Origin: Bacillota bacterium
GTDB lineage: Bacteria; Bacillota; Clostridia; Lachnospirales; Lachnospiraceae
DNA: 64,000 bases
Direction: 5' to 3'
NCBI GenBank assembly: GCA_023420935.1
Contig: JAEZUR010000086.1
Coordinates: 1 to 64,000 of the forward strand
Shown here: piece by piece, positions 18,401 through 28,332 of the stretch
Layout of the letters: each line of letters begins with the position of its first letter
How positions within the stretch are numbered: position 1 is the first letter of the stretch
Program-made: the position numbers and the translations under genes
Notes under the pieces: generated by a model
Seen by the model: only the letters and a program-made list of their open reading frames with translations
What the model was told of the DNA's origin: nothing
The model's database searches: none

Positions 18401-19147
18401 CTATACGTAAAATACCTGTTTTAAAAACAGTCCCTGACTGCTCATGGTCGGTCCTGCTAATTGACGATCTTTTGTTTCTATTATGTCTAAGATACTTTCC
18501 GGTTGTCTTTTTCCTATTCCAACCTCGATTAATGTACCTACGATAATTCGAACCATATTATATAAAAATCCGTTGCCATTCATTATAATATGAAGCATAG
18601 AACCTGTAAAGAAGATTTCAATTTCATATATTTTTCTTACTGTATTTTTATCTTTTCTCTTATCTGTTGAAAAGCCAGCAAAATCGTGCTCTCCTATGAG
18701 ATATTCTGCTGCCTGTTTCATTTTGTATAAATCTAATTTTTCTGGGACAGAAACGCTGTATTGCCTTGTAAATACATTGGCTTTCTCCCTTGTATCAATT
18801 AAGAACTCATATGTCTTAGAAACTGCATCATACCTACTATGAAATTTAGAAGGTACTTCCTCCACCTGAGTGACTGCTAATTTATCATACAACGCTTCAT
18901 TAAGTCTTCTTTTAATCTCTGTTACTGGCATGTTATGTTTCGTATGAAAATTAGCAACTTGTCCATAAGCATGAACGCCTGCATCAGTCCTACCAGATCC
19001 TATCACTTTGATAGGTTCCCCTAATATTTTACTTAATTCTTCTTCCAACGACCCTTGAACAGAAGGGGCAGAACCTTGGTTACCAAGCCTCTGCCAGCCT
19101 CCAAATCCTGCCCCATCATACATTATACTCATTTTTATATTACGCAT
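18401..19147 (-). CDS. truA: tRNA pseudouridine(38-40) synthase TruA
   Basis: 248-aa enzyme making pseudouridine in the anticodon arm of many tRNAs. The catalytic Asp lies in GSGRTDAGVHA (about residue 56), with further conserved NGFLYNMVRIIVGTLIEVG near the C-terminus. The start overlaps the end of the ABC permease gene by 8 nt, so translation is likely coupled to it. Confidence 0.96.
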   Translation of the reverse strand: MRNIKMSIMYDGAGFGGWQRLGNQGSAPSVQGSLEEELSKILGEPIKVIGSGRTDAGVHAYGQVANFHTKHNMPVTEIKRRLNEALYDKLAVTQVEEVPSKFHSRYDAVSKTYEFLIDTREKANVFTRQYSVSVPEKLDLYKMKQAAEYLIGEHDFAGFSTDKRKDKNTVRKIYEIEIFFTGSMLHIIMNGNGFLYNMVRIIVGTLIEVGIGKRQPESILDIIETKDRQLAGPTMSSQGLFLKQVFYV

Positions 19148-20363
19148 TAAACATTACCTTTTCACTATTAAATGCTTTTGTTATAAAATAGGTGATTATA
19201 AATGCAACAGCTAAGGTGCCTATTATATTAATACCAAACTGTGCAACATTTAATTCATTTGTCATTATTTTTTGTATACAGGCTGCACCACCATAAACTG
19301 GGATACCATACATGAGAAGAGACATTTCTGTATTACCCGAAAACATAGTTAGAATTCCAGCAACGATAACAACAATATATACTGGTGAAATATAGGTTCC
19401 AGCTTCTTTTGCTGTTTTAGCAAATACTGCGATTAACGATACGATAGCAACATACAGATATACTAATACAAGCATTACCATTAATAATTCTAGCATCTGA
19501 ACTACAGATAAACTAGCAGAAGCTCCCATTCCAGCTTCATCTGATATTCCTTTATACATCAAAGGCATGGCTATCATCATAGAGCCAGCATAAACCACAG
19601 CAGATAAACAGGATAAAATAGATAAGGATAATAATTTACCCATAACGATTTCACTTCTCTTTAGCGGTGTTATTAGCATACTTGCCATGGTGCCTCTCTC
19701 TTTTTCTCCCGTGATTGCATCCACTCCAAGACTCATTGGACCAGTGAATAGAAGCATAACAATTAAATATGGAAGCATCATTGCTAGCATTTTTCCATTG
19801 GCTTTATCTTCATCCATAATCATAGAGGTATTACTATCTACATCAATGTTGAATATGGTTAAGCTCTCTAAATTACCTACTCTTGCAGCTAGTAATTGTT
19901 GTTGATATGAAGTAAGCACACTACTTACAAACGTTTCTCTTGCCTGCGAGGAATAGTCTTCTGACGGATTATAGTATGTTTTCACTTCTGGTATTGGATC
20001 TCCAACCTTATAGTTTTGTATCATTGTTAAGAAATCATCCTGAAAACTTACCACTAAATCAATCTTCCCAAGTTTAATATCATCTTTGAGTCCATCTATA
20101 CTATCTGTAGAATCAAGTTTTTTTATATCTCCTTTAAATCCCACACTCTCAACAAAAGTATCAAATCCTTCCGGCTGATTTTGAATATACATAACTGGTA
20201 CATGTTCCTCAATATCACTTGTCATCTGAGATATCATGTTACCCATTAAAGAATAGATACCAATCATCAATACTGCTGGCAGTATAAATAAACTAAAAAC
20301 TAGCTTCTTATCTCCAAATACTCTTGCCAGTTCCTTTTGCATTACTATTTTTGTTCCCTTCAT
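19140..20363 (-). CDS. ABC-2 type transporter permease (NatB-like)
   Basis: 407-aa permease. One membrane helix near residue 25-45, a large extracytoplasmic segment (about 46-185), then five to six helices from about 190, with GVDAITGEKERGTMASMLITPLKRSEIVMGK, typical of the NatB/YhaP group that exports Na+ or antibiotics. It follows its ATPase by 2 bp. Together with the PadR gene upstream this is an inducible exporter operon; substrate unknown. Confidence 0.9.
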   Translation of the reverse strand: MKGTKIVMQKELARVFGDKKLVFSLFILPAVLMIGIYSLMGNMISQMTSDIEEHVPVMYIQNQPEGFDTFVESVGFKGDIKKLDSTDSIDGLKDDIKLGKIDLVVSFQDDFLTMIQNYKVGDPIPEVKTYYNPSEDYSSQARETFVSSVLTSYQQQLLAARVGNLESLTIFNIDVDSNTSMIMDEDKANGKMLAMMLPYLIVMLLFTGPMSLGVDAITGEKERGTMASMLITPLKRSEIVMGKLLSLSILSCLSAVVYAGSMMIAMPLMYKGISDEAGMGASASLSVVQMLELLMVMLVLVYLYVAIVSLIAVFAKTAKEAGTYISPVYIVVIVAGILTMFSGNTEMSLLMYGIPVYGGAACIQKIMTNELNVAQFGINIIGTLAVAFIITYFITKAFNSEKVMFNA

Positions 20364-20365
20364 CC

Positions 20366-21142
20366 TTATGCCTCCCCTCCATTGTATTGTTTATATAAAC
20401 AAAAAAACGCATCTTCTAAATCATGTTCTCCAGTTCTCTCAAGTATCTCAGCTAAGGTACCATCCATTACTTTCTTACCATCAATTATAATACCAATTCG
20501 ATCACAAAGTTTCTCAGCCTCTGACATAATATGTGTGGATACCAATACTAACTTACCTTGTTCCTTCAGTAACTTTAAGTAATCCGTTACACTTCTTGCA
20601 GTAACAATATCAAGCCCATTAGTTGGTTCATCAAAAATTACAACTTCTGGGTCATGTACTAAACTAACAGCAATAGCCGCTTTTTGCTTCATACCAGTAG
20701 ATAATTCATCAATCTTTTTATCTTGAAAATCATTGATCCCAAAATGAGTAAATAACTCTTCTCGCCTCTTTACAATTGCTTCTTCCGGAAGTCCGTGTAA
20801 CCGTCCAAAAAAGTGGAACATATACTTCGGTGAGAATTGCGGATCTAATTTTATTTCATTTGTTAAAAACGCGATACTTTTTCTCACGGCTTCTGGTTCT
20901 TGTATGGTATCATGACCACAAACACGAATTTCACCATCTGTCGGTTTCAAAAGTGTTGCAATACAACGAAGTGTGGTGGTTTTTCCAGCTCCGTTCGGCC
21001 CTAGAAGACCATAAATCTCACCTTTATTAGCTTGAATACTTACCCCTTCTACTGCTTTTTTCATATTTTTTTTGGTCTTTTGTTCTGCCATCTGTTTTTT
21101 CGATAGCTTATAAACTTTGGTTAAATTACTAATCTCAATCAT
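20366..21142 (-). CDS. ABC transporter ATP-binding protein (NatA-like)
   Basis: 258-aa ATPase with Walker A GLLGPNGAGKTTTLRCI, signature LSTGMKQKAAIAVSL, Walker B VVIFDEPTNGLD and the H-loop STHIMSE. The frame opens at 21163, but AAGGAGG sits inside those seven codons and directs start at the ATG at 21142 (MIEISNLTK). It partners the permease at 19140-20363 and is preceded by a PadR regulator gene. Confidence 0.94.
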   Translation of the reverse strand: MIEISNLTKVYKLSKKQMAEQKTKKNMKKAVEGVSIQANKGEIYGLLGPNGAGKTTTLRCIATLLKPTDGEIRVCGHDTIQEPEAVRKSIAFLTNEIKLDPQFSPKYMFHFFGRLHGLPEEAIVKRREELFTHFGINDFQDKKIDELSTGMKQKAAIAVSLVHDPEVVIFDEPTNGLDIVTARSVTDYLKLLKEQGKLVLVSTHIMSEAEKLCDRIGIIIDGKKVMDGTLAEILERTGEHDLEDAFFCLYKQYNGGEA

Positions 21143-21170
21143 ATTCTTTCCTCCTTGTAACATGGCATGA

Positions 21171-21479
21171 TCAATTTATAATAGTTTCGGCATTGGCCAC
21201 CAATTCTTTCAGGCGTTCCAATTCTTTTTGTAATACTTCTCTTCCTACATCGGTTAACGCATACGATTTGCGTCTGTCATCTTCCCCGTGTTCTATAATA
21301 TAATTTTTCTTTCGTAGATTACTAAACGCACCATACATTGTACCCGCACCTATCTTAACTCTTCCCTTGGTCATTACTGCAGATTGCTGCATGATACCAT
21401 AGCCATGATTGTGTCCTTTATATAGACAAAGTAGGATATAGAAGCAACTTTCGGTTAATGGTTCATTCTCTTTTTCCAT
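21171..21479 (-). CDS. PadR-family transcriptional regulator
   Basis: 102-aa winged-helix repressor: ESCFYILLCLYKGHNHGYGIMQQ, then TMYGAFSNLRKKNYIIEHGEDDRRKSYALTDVGREVL, the PadR signature. It heads the exporter operon and a likely operator (21523-21543) lies 44 bp upstream of its ATG, so autorepression relieved by the exported compound is likely. GGGAGG precedes the ATG. Confidence 0.93.
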   Translation of the reverse strand: MEKENEPLTESCFYILLCLYKGHNHGYGIMQQSAVMTKGRVKIGAGTMYGAFSNLRKKNYIIEHGEDDRRKSYALTDVGREVLQKELERLKELVANAETIIN

Positions 21480-21522
21480 ACAATCCCTCCTGACTATAGA
21501 TGAACATTTGTGTCGTTATTCG

Positions 21523-21543
21523 ATATATCGTGTACCGATATAT
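21523..21543. promoter_or_regulatory. probable PadR operator
   Basis: Perfect inverted repeat ATATATCG-TGTAC-CGATATAT (8-bp arms, 5-bp spacer) in front of the PadR-ABC operon, in the AT-rich promoter zone. The position and symmetry suit a dimeric winged-helix repressor. Confidence 0.6.
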
Positions 21544-21593
21544 AAATATTACTATCGTTTCCTGTTTTTGTCAATGACAAAATATATAAAATA

Positions 21594-21662
21594 AAAAACA
21601 TTACCTTCTCTATAATTCTACCTATATTTTTAGTAGCAATTATATACAAAAGTAATGTTTTT
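21594..21662 (-). terminator. possible terminator after the PrsA-like gene
   Basis: Arms AAAAACATTAC (21594-21604) and GTAATGTTTTT (21652-21662) pair perfectly but enclose a 47-nt loop. It begins 27 bp past the stop codon at 21689 and ends in T-rich sequence on the minus strand. The large loop lowers confidence. Confidence 0.4.
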
Positions 21663-21688
21663 ATTTCTTATCGCTTTATTTTTGTGAT

Positions 21689-22741
21689 TTATTTTACAAA
21701 ATGTATTTGATCCCAAAGGCTTGTACTAACTGCAATTTCAAATTGCTTTGACCAATCTGCATAAGTGTCTTCAAACATTTTGTTTTGGTTCTCGGATATG
21801 ATTTCCTCTTTTTTCAGAACCGTAGCATCTTTATCATAATCGCTTACACAATATAGAATATAAAATCCGGACTCTGTCTCGATTAATTTACTCATTTCTC
21901 CTGTCTTTAATAGAAACGCAGCGTCTCCAAATTCAGTTGGCATATCTGCCTTACCAAAGGTTAATTCTACTGTACTATCATCGGTATTTGACTCTGCGAA
22001 ATTATAAAAGCTTTCTTCTTCTTTGGCCTCTTTTAATAATTTTTTTGCTCTTTTTTTCGCACTAACTTTCTCATCAGCTGACATATCAATGGATTTTCCA
22101 TTCTTGTCTTCTCCCTTTGTCATAACCATAAGATATTGAATGGTAATCTGCTTTGCTTCTTCATCTGAGATATCGGTGTCTACTGCATTGGTTGTAATAT
22201 CAAACATCTTACTTGCTAACTGATTGTCAGAATATATTTGATTCATTAATTCCTCAGTAATTCCATACTTTTTGATATCTGCCTCTGATAACCCTTGCAC
22301 ATATTCTTTCGCCATCTGGGTGATTTCATCTTTTTCGTCATCTTCCAAAACAACGCCCATCTCTTGGGCTTTTTGGCATATAATTTTTAATTGGGTTATC
22401 TCACTCATTACTTCGTCCTTGGCATATTCCTCAAATGTCTTTTCTTCCTCTAATTGATATGACCAAATATCAGTTCCTAGACTTGGCTCATATTGCTCTT
22501 TTAATTGATACATATAGATTAGAGCTTCTTTATAAGTTACCAATGTTTTACCAACTGCCAACACATTGGAATCTAACTTTAGCGTACCTTCATCGATCTT
22601 AGCCGCCTTGTGATATACTTCTGGTTTTGTTGTAGCATTATTTTGATCACCCTCTACTTGTTTGTTGTTACTACAACCAGCACACAGTATCAAAATTATA
22701 CTTAATAAACATAACATGCCGATTCTATTTTTCTTATGCAT
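21689..22741 (-). CDS. PrsA-like peptidyl-prolyl isomerase lipoprotein
   Basis: 350-aa lipoprotein: signal helix then lipobox LCAGC with Cys23, followed by an N-terminal SurA-like helical part and a parvulin-type domain (about 195-310) with ESFYNFAESNTDDSTVELTFGKADMP and GEMSKLIETESGFYILY. Such foldases assist proteins after export at the outer face of the membrane. GGGAGG precedes the ATG. It lies downstream of mfd; a prsA-like gene next to mfd is a common Clostridia arrangement. Confidence 0.87.
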   Translation of the reverse strand: MHKKNRIGMLCLLSIILILCAGCSNNKQVEGDQNNATTKPEVYHKAAKIDEGTLKLDSNVLAVGKTLVTYKEALIYMYQLKEQYEPSLGTDIWSYQLEEEKTFEEYAKDEVMSEITQLKIICQKAQEMGVVLEDDEKDEITQMAKEYVQGLSEADIKKYGITEELMNQIYSDNQLASKMFDITTNAVDTDISDEEAKQITIQYLMVMTKGEDKNGKSIDMSADEKVSAKKRAKKLLKEAKEEESFYNFAESNTDDSTVELTFGKADMPTEFGDAAFLLKTGEMSKLIETESGFYILYCVSDYDKDATVLKKEEIISENQNKMFEDTYADWSKQFEIAVSTSLWDQIHFVK

Positions 22742-22792
22742 ATCCTTTGTTTCCTCCCAATGGTATTCTCTTTTGAGTATAGAACATTTTTT

Positions 22793-25700
22793 TTAATCCA
22801 TCAACTGATTTATGCGTACCATAAGGATTTTCATTTTCTCAAAGAAATCATAGACATCTATTTTTCTATTTTTTGCACCCTTTGTAAAATCATATTCAAA
22901 ATATGGATTTGTCTCTGGATAAAATTTAAGCAATCCTTTGTACTCTTCTAATAAGACTGGAATTCTGTTAATATTAACTTTTGCCTTTTGATACATTACA
23001 ATTTTAACAGACGTGTTCCGATGTATAATTTGTGTAACATAGGCTTGGTGAGCAAGCTCTTTTATAAATGCGATATTTAATAAATTATTCACACTAGAAG
23101 GAATGTCACCAAAACGATCCAATAACTCTTCTTGAATATCTAAGAATTCTTCCTCATTTTCAATTTCAGCAATTCGTTTATAGATATCCAGCTTTTGAAA
23201 TTCGCTTTTTATATAAGTTGCGGGAATATAAGCATCAATATCCATATCAACGGTGGTATCAAATTCTTCGATATCACTAATTTCTCCCTTTAAGGATCTT
23301 ACTGCTTCATTAAGCATTTTACAGTATAAATCATAACCGACTGCCTCCATATGACCATGCTGTTGAGCACCCAAAAGATTCCCAGCACCACGAATTTCCA
23401 AATCTCTCATTGCTATTTTAAATCCAGATCCTAATTCTGTGAATTCTTTGATTGCTTGCAATCGTTTCTCTGCTATTTCTTTTAGCATCTTATCTTTACG
23501 GTACATTAGAAATGCATATGCGGTTCGATTGGATCTTCCAACTCTGCCTCGCAACTGATAAAGCTGTGACAACCCTAAGCGATCTGCATCATCAATTATC
23601 ATGGTATTTACATTAGAAATATCAAGTCCTGTTTCTATAATCGTGGTAGAAACTAACACATCAATTTCTCCATTAATAAATCCAAACATAATTTTTTCTA
23701 ACTCTCGCTCACTCATTTGTCCATGGGCAAATGCAACATTGGCCTCAGGTACCAAATTAGCTATTCCATTGGCCACTTCATCAATATTATTAACCCTATT
23801 ATAAACATAATAAACCTGCCCATCACGTGCTAATTCACGATGTATGGCTTCCCGAATAATCTCATCATTATGTTCTAATACATAAGTTTGAATAGGCATA
23901 CGATCCACTGGCGGCTCTTCTAGCACGCTCATATCACGGATTCCAATTAAGCTCATATGAAGCGTTCTCGGAATCGGAGTAGCAGAAAGCGTTAATACAT
24001 CCACATCTCCTTTTAATTGTTTAATTTTCTCTTTATGGGTAACACCAAATCGTTGCTCCTCATCTACGATCAACAATCCAAGATTTTTAAACCTAATATC
24101 TTTGGATAGAACTCGATGGGTTCCAATGATAATATCTAAACTTCCATTCTTAAGCCGTTCCATTATCTTTTTTTGATCACTTGCTGTTTTAAAACGCGAT
24201 AACATATCAATGCTAATAGGAAAATCCATCATTCGTTGAACAAATGTATTATAATGCTGCTGTGCTAAAATGGTGGTAGGTACCAAAAGCACTACTTGTT
24301 TTCCATCCGATACAGCCTTAAATGCTGCACGAATAGCAATCTCTGTCTTTCCATATCCAACATCCCCACAGATTAAGCGATCCATAATTTTTTTGCTTTC
24401 CATATCACGTTTGGTAGCATCTATGGCATTTAATTGATCATCTGTTTCTTCATACGGAAACATTTCTTCAAACTCTTTTTGCCAAACGGTATCTTCGTTA
24501 AATTGATAGCCTTGCTTTTCTTGTCTTTTGGCATATAGTTCTACTAAATCTTTGGCAATCTCTTTTACCGCACCTTTTACTTTATTCTTTGTGTTTTTCC
24601 ACTCGATGGAATTAAGTTTGTTAAGCTTTGGTTTTCTTGCCTCAGAACCTGCATATTTTTGTAACACATCAAGGCCTGTTGCAAGAATATACAACACGCC
24701 ATCATTGGCATATTCAATCTTTAAGTAGTCCTTAATCGTTTTATCTACTTCAATTTTCTCTATGCCTTTATATACACCAAGTCCATGATTTTCATGAACT
24801 ACATAATCACCGATATTAAGATCCGTAAAGCTTTGAACCTTTTTCCCGTCATAATTGGTTTTTTTCTTCTTACGTTTCTTTTTCTCACCACTAAAGATAT
24901 CACTTTCTGAGATTACAACAAGTTTAATCAGCGGATATTCAAACCCTCGATGCAGACTTCCATACCCTACCATAATCTCACTATTTTGGATAATTCGATT
25001 AAAGTCTTCACTATAAAATGCATTTAAATTATATTCACGAAGGTCTTCACTTAATCGATTTGCCCTTGTTCTTGAACTTGATAATAGAATAACTCGATAT
25101 CCTTTGTCCTTCCACTTCTCTAAGTCCTTTACAAGAACATCAAAACTATTATTATATGGATTCACCGATTTAACAGTAAAATCATATTTTACCTTTGGTA
25201 CAAACTGCTGTATTTTATAGTCCATTGTACTTAGTAGTAATAGATTTTGTTTACTTAACTTGGCAAACAGTTCTTTATAGAGATATATTACATCAACCTG
25301 ACCAGGAAGAATATATCCCTTCTCAATTCTACCAGCCATGCTTTCCCCAAATTCCTGTTCAACAGCCTCTCCCTTTTCATATGCACGGTTTGGCTCATCC
25401 AGAAAAAATATAGCCGATTCTTGATCAAAGTAATCGAAAAATGACATAGTATTTTTGTAAAAATACGTAATATAACTCTCCATGCCCACAGAACCATTAT
25501 ATTCCTCTAAGTTCTCTTTCCATTCATCCACTATCTCTTTGATTCGATGAGCTTCTTCGGTTTTCATTTGATCCCGAAGTTGCTTGATATAAGCTACTTT
25601 CTCTTGTTCAAGTTTCCTAAGTCCCTGTAGTTTTGTTTCTTCATCTAGCACAATCTCTGTAGCTGGATATAGTTTTAAGCTTTTATAATTTTCAATGGAT

Positions 25701-26329
25701 CTCTGACTTTCCACATCAAAGGATCTTATCGTATCAATTTCATCATCCCACAATTCGATACGAAATGGAGTATCTTCCGTCGGTGGAAAGATATCAATGA
25801 TACCACCTCGAACAGAGAACTGACCAGGTGTTTCAACTTGGCTCGTCCGTTCGTATCCTAAGTGCACTAAATCAGCAGATAGGGCAGTTAGATTCACTAC
25901 TCCAGCTTCCTCTAATGTTATCACACGACTAGCAATCAAACTTAATGGAAGCAGATAATCCATACCACCATCTATAGTTGTAATAATCGTGGTAGGTTCC
26001 TTTTCCAAGATACGTTTTATTACTTTTAATCTATCTCGTACAATTGCATTTCCATGAATATCTACACTATAAAAAATGACATCCTTAGCTGGATAAAGAT
26101 AAACATTTCTATCATACAGCTTGTAGTCTTCATATATTTCCTTTGCCTTCATTTCATTATAGGTAACAATGATCCGAAAAGGAACAGCATTCCCAAGTCC
26201 ATACATTAAATGACACTTCTGAGAATCGATACATCCTGTCACTTGGATTGGACTTGTGCTTCTTTTTAAGTTGTCTTTAATATCATTAAATTCCTTTAGT
26301 TCCTTTAATGGTTCAATTAATGTTTTCAA
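22793..26329 (-). CDS. mfd: transcription-repair coupling factor Mfd
   Basis: 1178-aa translocase that removes RNA polymerase stalled at DNA lesions and recruits UvrA. UvrB-homology region at the N-terminus, RNA-polymerase-interacting domain around NIGDYVVHENHGLGVYKGIE, Walker A GDVGYGKTE, DEEQ box IVDEEQRFGV, helicase motifs TLSATPIPRTLHMSL and QLRGRVGRS, and a C-terminal TRCF domain. The start is TTG after AAGGGG at the end of pth, 4 bp away. Full length for the family. Confidence 0.97.
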   Translation of the reverse strand: MKTLIEPLKELKEFNDIKDNLKRSTSPIQVTGCIDSQKCHLMYGLGNAVPFRIIVTYNEMKAKEIYEDYKLYDRNVYLYPAKDVIFYSVDIHGNAIVRDRLKVIKRILEKEPTTIITTIDGGMDYLLPLSLIASRVITLEEAGVVNLTALSADLVHLGYERTSQVETPGQFSVRGGIIDIFPPTEDTPFRIELWDDEIDTIRSFDVESQRSIENYKSLKLYPATEIVLDEETKLQGLRKLEQEKVAYIKQLRDQMKTEEAHRIKEIVDEWKENLEEYNGSVGMESYITYFYKNTMSFFDYFDQESAIFFLDEPNRAYEKGEAVEQEFGESMAGRIEKGYILPGQVDVIYLYKELFAKLSKQNLLLLSTMDYKIQQFVPKVKYDFTVKSVNPYNNSFDVLVKDLEKWKDKGYRVILLSSSRTRANRLSEDLREYNLNAFYSEDFNRIIQNSEIMVGYGSLHRGFEYPLIKLVVISESDIFSGEKKKRKKKKTNYDGKKVQSFTDLNIGDYVVHENHGLGVYKGIEKIEVDKTIKDYLKIEYANDGVLYILATGLDVLQKYAGSEARKPKLNKLNSIEWKNTKNKVKGAVKEIAKDLVELYAKRQEKQGYQFNEDTVWQKEFEEMFPYEETDDQLNAIDATKRDMESKKIMDRLICGDVGYGKTEIAIRAAFKAVSDGKQVVLLVPTTILAQQHYNTFVQRMMDFPISIDMLSRFKTASDQKKIMERLKNGSLDIIIGTHRVLSKDIRFKNLGLLIVDEEQRFGVTHKEKIKQLKGDVDVLTLSATPIPRTLHMSLIGIRDMSVLEEPPVDRMPIQTYVLEHNDEIIREAIHRELARDGQVYYVYNRVNNIDEVANGIANLVPEANVAFAHGQMSERELEKIMFGFINGEIDVLVSTTIIETGLDISNVNTMIIDDADRLGLSQLYQLRGRVGRSNRTAYAFLMYRKDKMLKEIAEKRLQAIKEFTELGSGFKIAMRDLEIRGAGNLLGAQQHGHMEAVGYDLYCKMLNEAVRSLKGEISDIEEFDTTVDMDIDAYIPATYIKSEFQKLDIYKRIAEIENEEEFLDIQEELLDRFGDIPSSVNNLLNIAFIKELAHQAYVTQIIHRNTSVKIVMYQKAKVNINRIPVLLEEYKGLLKFYPETNPYFEYDFTKGAKNRKIDVYDFFEKMKILMVRINQLMD

Positions 26330-26333
26330 GACG

Positions 26334-26900
26334 TTACCCCTTTTTATTGTATCTATTCATTGCAGCATCAACGCCCTCAGTCAGAATTATTTTACATGCC
26401 TCTGCTGCATTGTTCATAGTTTCTCTCACGGTTTCCTGCTCATTATTAGGGAAACGTGCTAATACGTAATCCGCTAAATCCCATCCTTTGGGTTTGTCTC
26501 CAACACCAAATTTAATACGTAAAAATTCTTGTGTTCCTAAATGCGCTATAATACTTTTAATTCCATTATGTCCTCCAGCACTACCTTTAGTACGGATTCG
26601 TAACTGTCCCACATCCAAGCTAATATCATCATAAATAACAATCAGCTCTTCCATACTGATTTTGTAAAAATCAACTAATTCTCTTACGCTTTCCCCGCTT
26701 AGATTCATATAGGTTTGTGGCTGTGCTAAGATTACTTTCTCGCCTTCTATATAACCTTTCCCACAGATGGCTTTATGCTTTTTAAAATCCATAGAAATAT
26801 TATACTCGTCCGCAATTCTAGTTATTACATCAAATCCAATATTATGCCTTGTTGCAGCATATTGGCTGGTAGGATTACCAAGTCCAACTATCACATACAT
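26334..26900 (-). CDS. pth: peptidyl-tRNA hydrolase
   Basis: 188-aa enzyme that frees tRNA from dropped-off peptidyl-tRNA. The catalytic His is in RHNIGFDV (about residue 20). Other conserved parts are QPQTYMNLSGESV and YDDISLDVGQLRIRTKGSAGGHNGIKSI. It is immediately followed by mfd; B. subtilis has fin between them, which is absent here. Confidence 0.96.
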   Translation of the reverse strand: MYVIVGLGNPTSQYAATRHNIGFDVITRIADEYNISMDFKKHKAICGKGYIEGEKVILAQPQTYMNLSGESVRELVDFYKISMEELIVIYDDISLDVGQLRIRTKGSAGGHNGIKSIIAHLGTQEFLRIKFGVGDKPKGWDLADYVLARFPNNEQETVRETMNNAAEACKIILTEGVDAAMNRYNKKG

Positions 26901-26923
26901 TACTGTACCCTAAACCTTTCTCT

Positions 26924-27805
26924 TCATTCTTTGCCGTAACTGACACCAGACATTACATGTTCTTGATTAAATTCATCTGTATTATATTCCAAGTCTCTTG
27001 TATGATCTTTAAAATCTGCATTACTCTTTAAGAAATAATCGTATCCAATGTAATTTTGTTCTACCGCTCCCACTGGGTCATCCCAAGTACAATCTATGTT
27101 ATACCATAATCCTTCTAATTTTACAATATTCCAAGCATGAGGTTCCTTTAAACCACTACCAGAAATGATGCGGCAAGGTATCCCTGCTTCTTCCATCATT
27201 TTATAGGTTAGTGCTGCATAACCTTGACAGGCTGATGTCCTCTCTATGAGACAATCATATGCTGTATTTTGATTGGTAGATATATCATAAACTGAATTAG
27301 TAATAATATAATCATGGATTAATTTTATCTTTTCATACTCTGTTTTATATTCCAAATCCAAAAGTTTGATAATTTCTTTTACTTGTTCATTTACTACTTT
27401 AGTCTGCTCATTGCTTTCCAAATAGGAAAATTCATACGTTACCTTATAACTCGAGCCAAATCCTCTCATATCAACATGCATACCTTTGTATTTGTATTTG
27501 AGATAATCAAAATCATCTGTTGTTTCTATGTCATCCAATAGAAATGCATCTTCTACGGCACTTGTTACAAACGTCTCTAACTCATCGTCTTTTCCGTAAT
27601 AATTCATAACAAGAGTAGCATCTCCAACTTTTAATGTATCTCTCACTTTATTTACGAATTCTTCCCTATTCTCCTTGGATTTAGATCCTTCTAACTTTAA
27701 GGACAAACGAGAAAATGTATCCAGCACATGATATCTTTGAGTCATAAAAAAACATAGAAAAAGAATGACTGCAATTACGAAACAACTGCTAATAAATTTT
27801 TTCAT
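26924..27805 (-). CDS. transglutaminase-like domain protein, membrane-anchored or secreted
   Basis: 293-aa protein with an N-terminal hydrophobic helix (residues 5-22) acting as signal or anchor. The C-terminal transglutaminase/protease-like core has the Cys in SACQGYAALTYKMMEEAGIPCR, His in PHAWNIVKL and Asp in YNIDCTWDDP, the classic Cys-His-Asp triad. It may cleave or cross-link cell-wall or protein substrates outside the membrane. It is co-oriented with pth, 23 bp upstream. Function not assignable more closely. Confidence 0.85.
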   Translation of the reverse strand: MKKFISSCFVIAVILFLCFFMTQRYHVLDTFSRLSLKLEGSKSKENREEFVNKVRDTLKVGDATLVMNYYGKDDELETFVTSAVEDAFLLDDIETTDDFDYLKYKYKGMHVDMRGFGSSYKVTYEFSYLESNEQTKVVNEQVKEIIKLLDLEYKTEYEKIKLIHDYIITNSVYDISTNQNTAYDCLIERTSACQGYAALTYKMMEEAGIPCRIISGSGLKEPHAWNIVKLEGLWYNIDCTWDDPVGAVEQNYIGYDYFLKSNADFKDHTRDLEYNTDEFNQEHVMSGVSYGKE

Positions 27806-27902
27806 ACTTTCTATCTCCTATTTGATGATCAATCACTAAACTAAGCATAACAATATTTTATCAAATTTAGACATATCTTACCAGCATATTCTTGTAGTCA
27901 AT

Positions 27903-27939
27903 AAGTGGGCAAGGAATAATAGTTATTCCTTGCCCACTT
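27903..27939. terminator. hairpin downstream of spoVG
   Basis: A perfect 17-bp stem with a 3-nt loop, arms 27903-27919 and 27923-27939, GC-rich in the middle. It lies 40 bp past the spoVG stop. The T-run after it on the minus strand is poor (TTATTG), so it may be an RNA-stabilising or partial terminator hairpin. Confidence 0.6.
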
Positions 27940-27978
27940 GGCTAGTTATCCAATGATAACATCTATTCTTGTTCCTAC

Positions 27979-28263
27979 TTATATTTCTTCTGTCTCAGTC
28001 TCATTTTCAAGTAAAGCTATTTCATACTTTTCTAAAATTATCTTTTGAATTCTATCTCTGGTATCTGAATTAATTGGATGTGCAATATCCCTATATTCTC
28101 CATCTCCAGTTCTTCTACTTGGCATTGCAATAAACAATCCCTTTTCCCCTTCTATTACCTTGATATCATGAACAACAAATTCATTATCAAGTGTAATGGA
28201 AACCACCGCCTTCATTTTTCCCTCTTTACTTACTTTTCTTACTCTTACATCTGTAATCTGCAT
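27979..28263 (-). CDS. spoVG: septation/sporulation regulator SpoVG
   Basis: 94-aa nucleic-acid-binding regulator: MQITDVRVRKVSKEGKMKAVVSITLDNEFVVHDIKVIEG and FIAMPSRRTGDGEYRDIAHPI are family hallmarks. It affects septation in sporulation and other post-exponential traits. AAGGGGG precedes the ATG. As in B. subtilis it stands near pth and mfd. Confidence 0.97.
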   Translation of the reverse strand: MQITDVRVRKVSKEGKMKAVVSITLDNEFVVHDIKVIEGEKGLFIAMPSRRTGDGEYRDIAHPINSDTRDRIQKIILEKYEIALLENETETEEI

Positions 28264-28332
28264 CTTGTGTTTCCCCCTTCGGACTTTATAATTTAGTATT
28301 TCATACTGCCAAAATTATGTAATTCTATAGCT

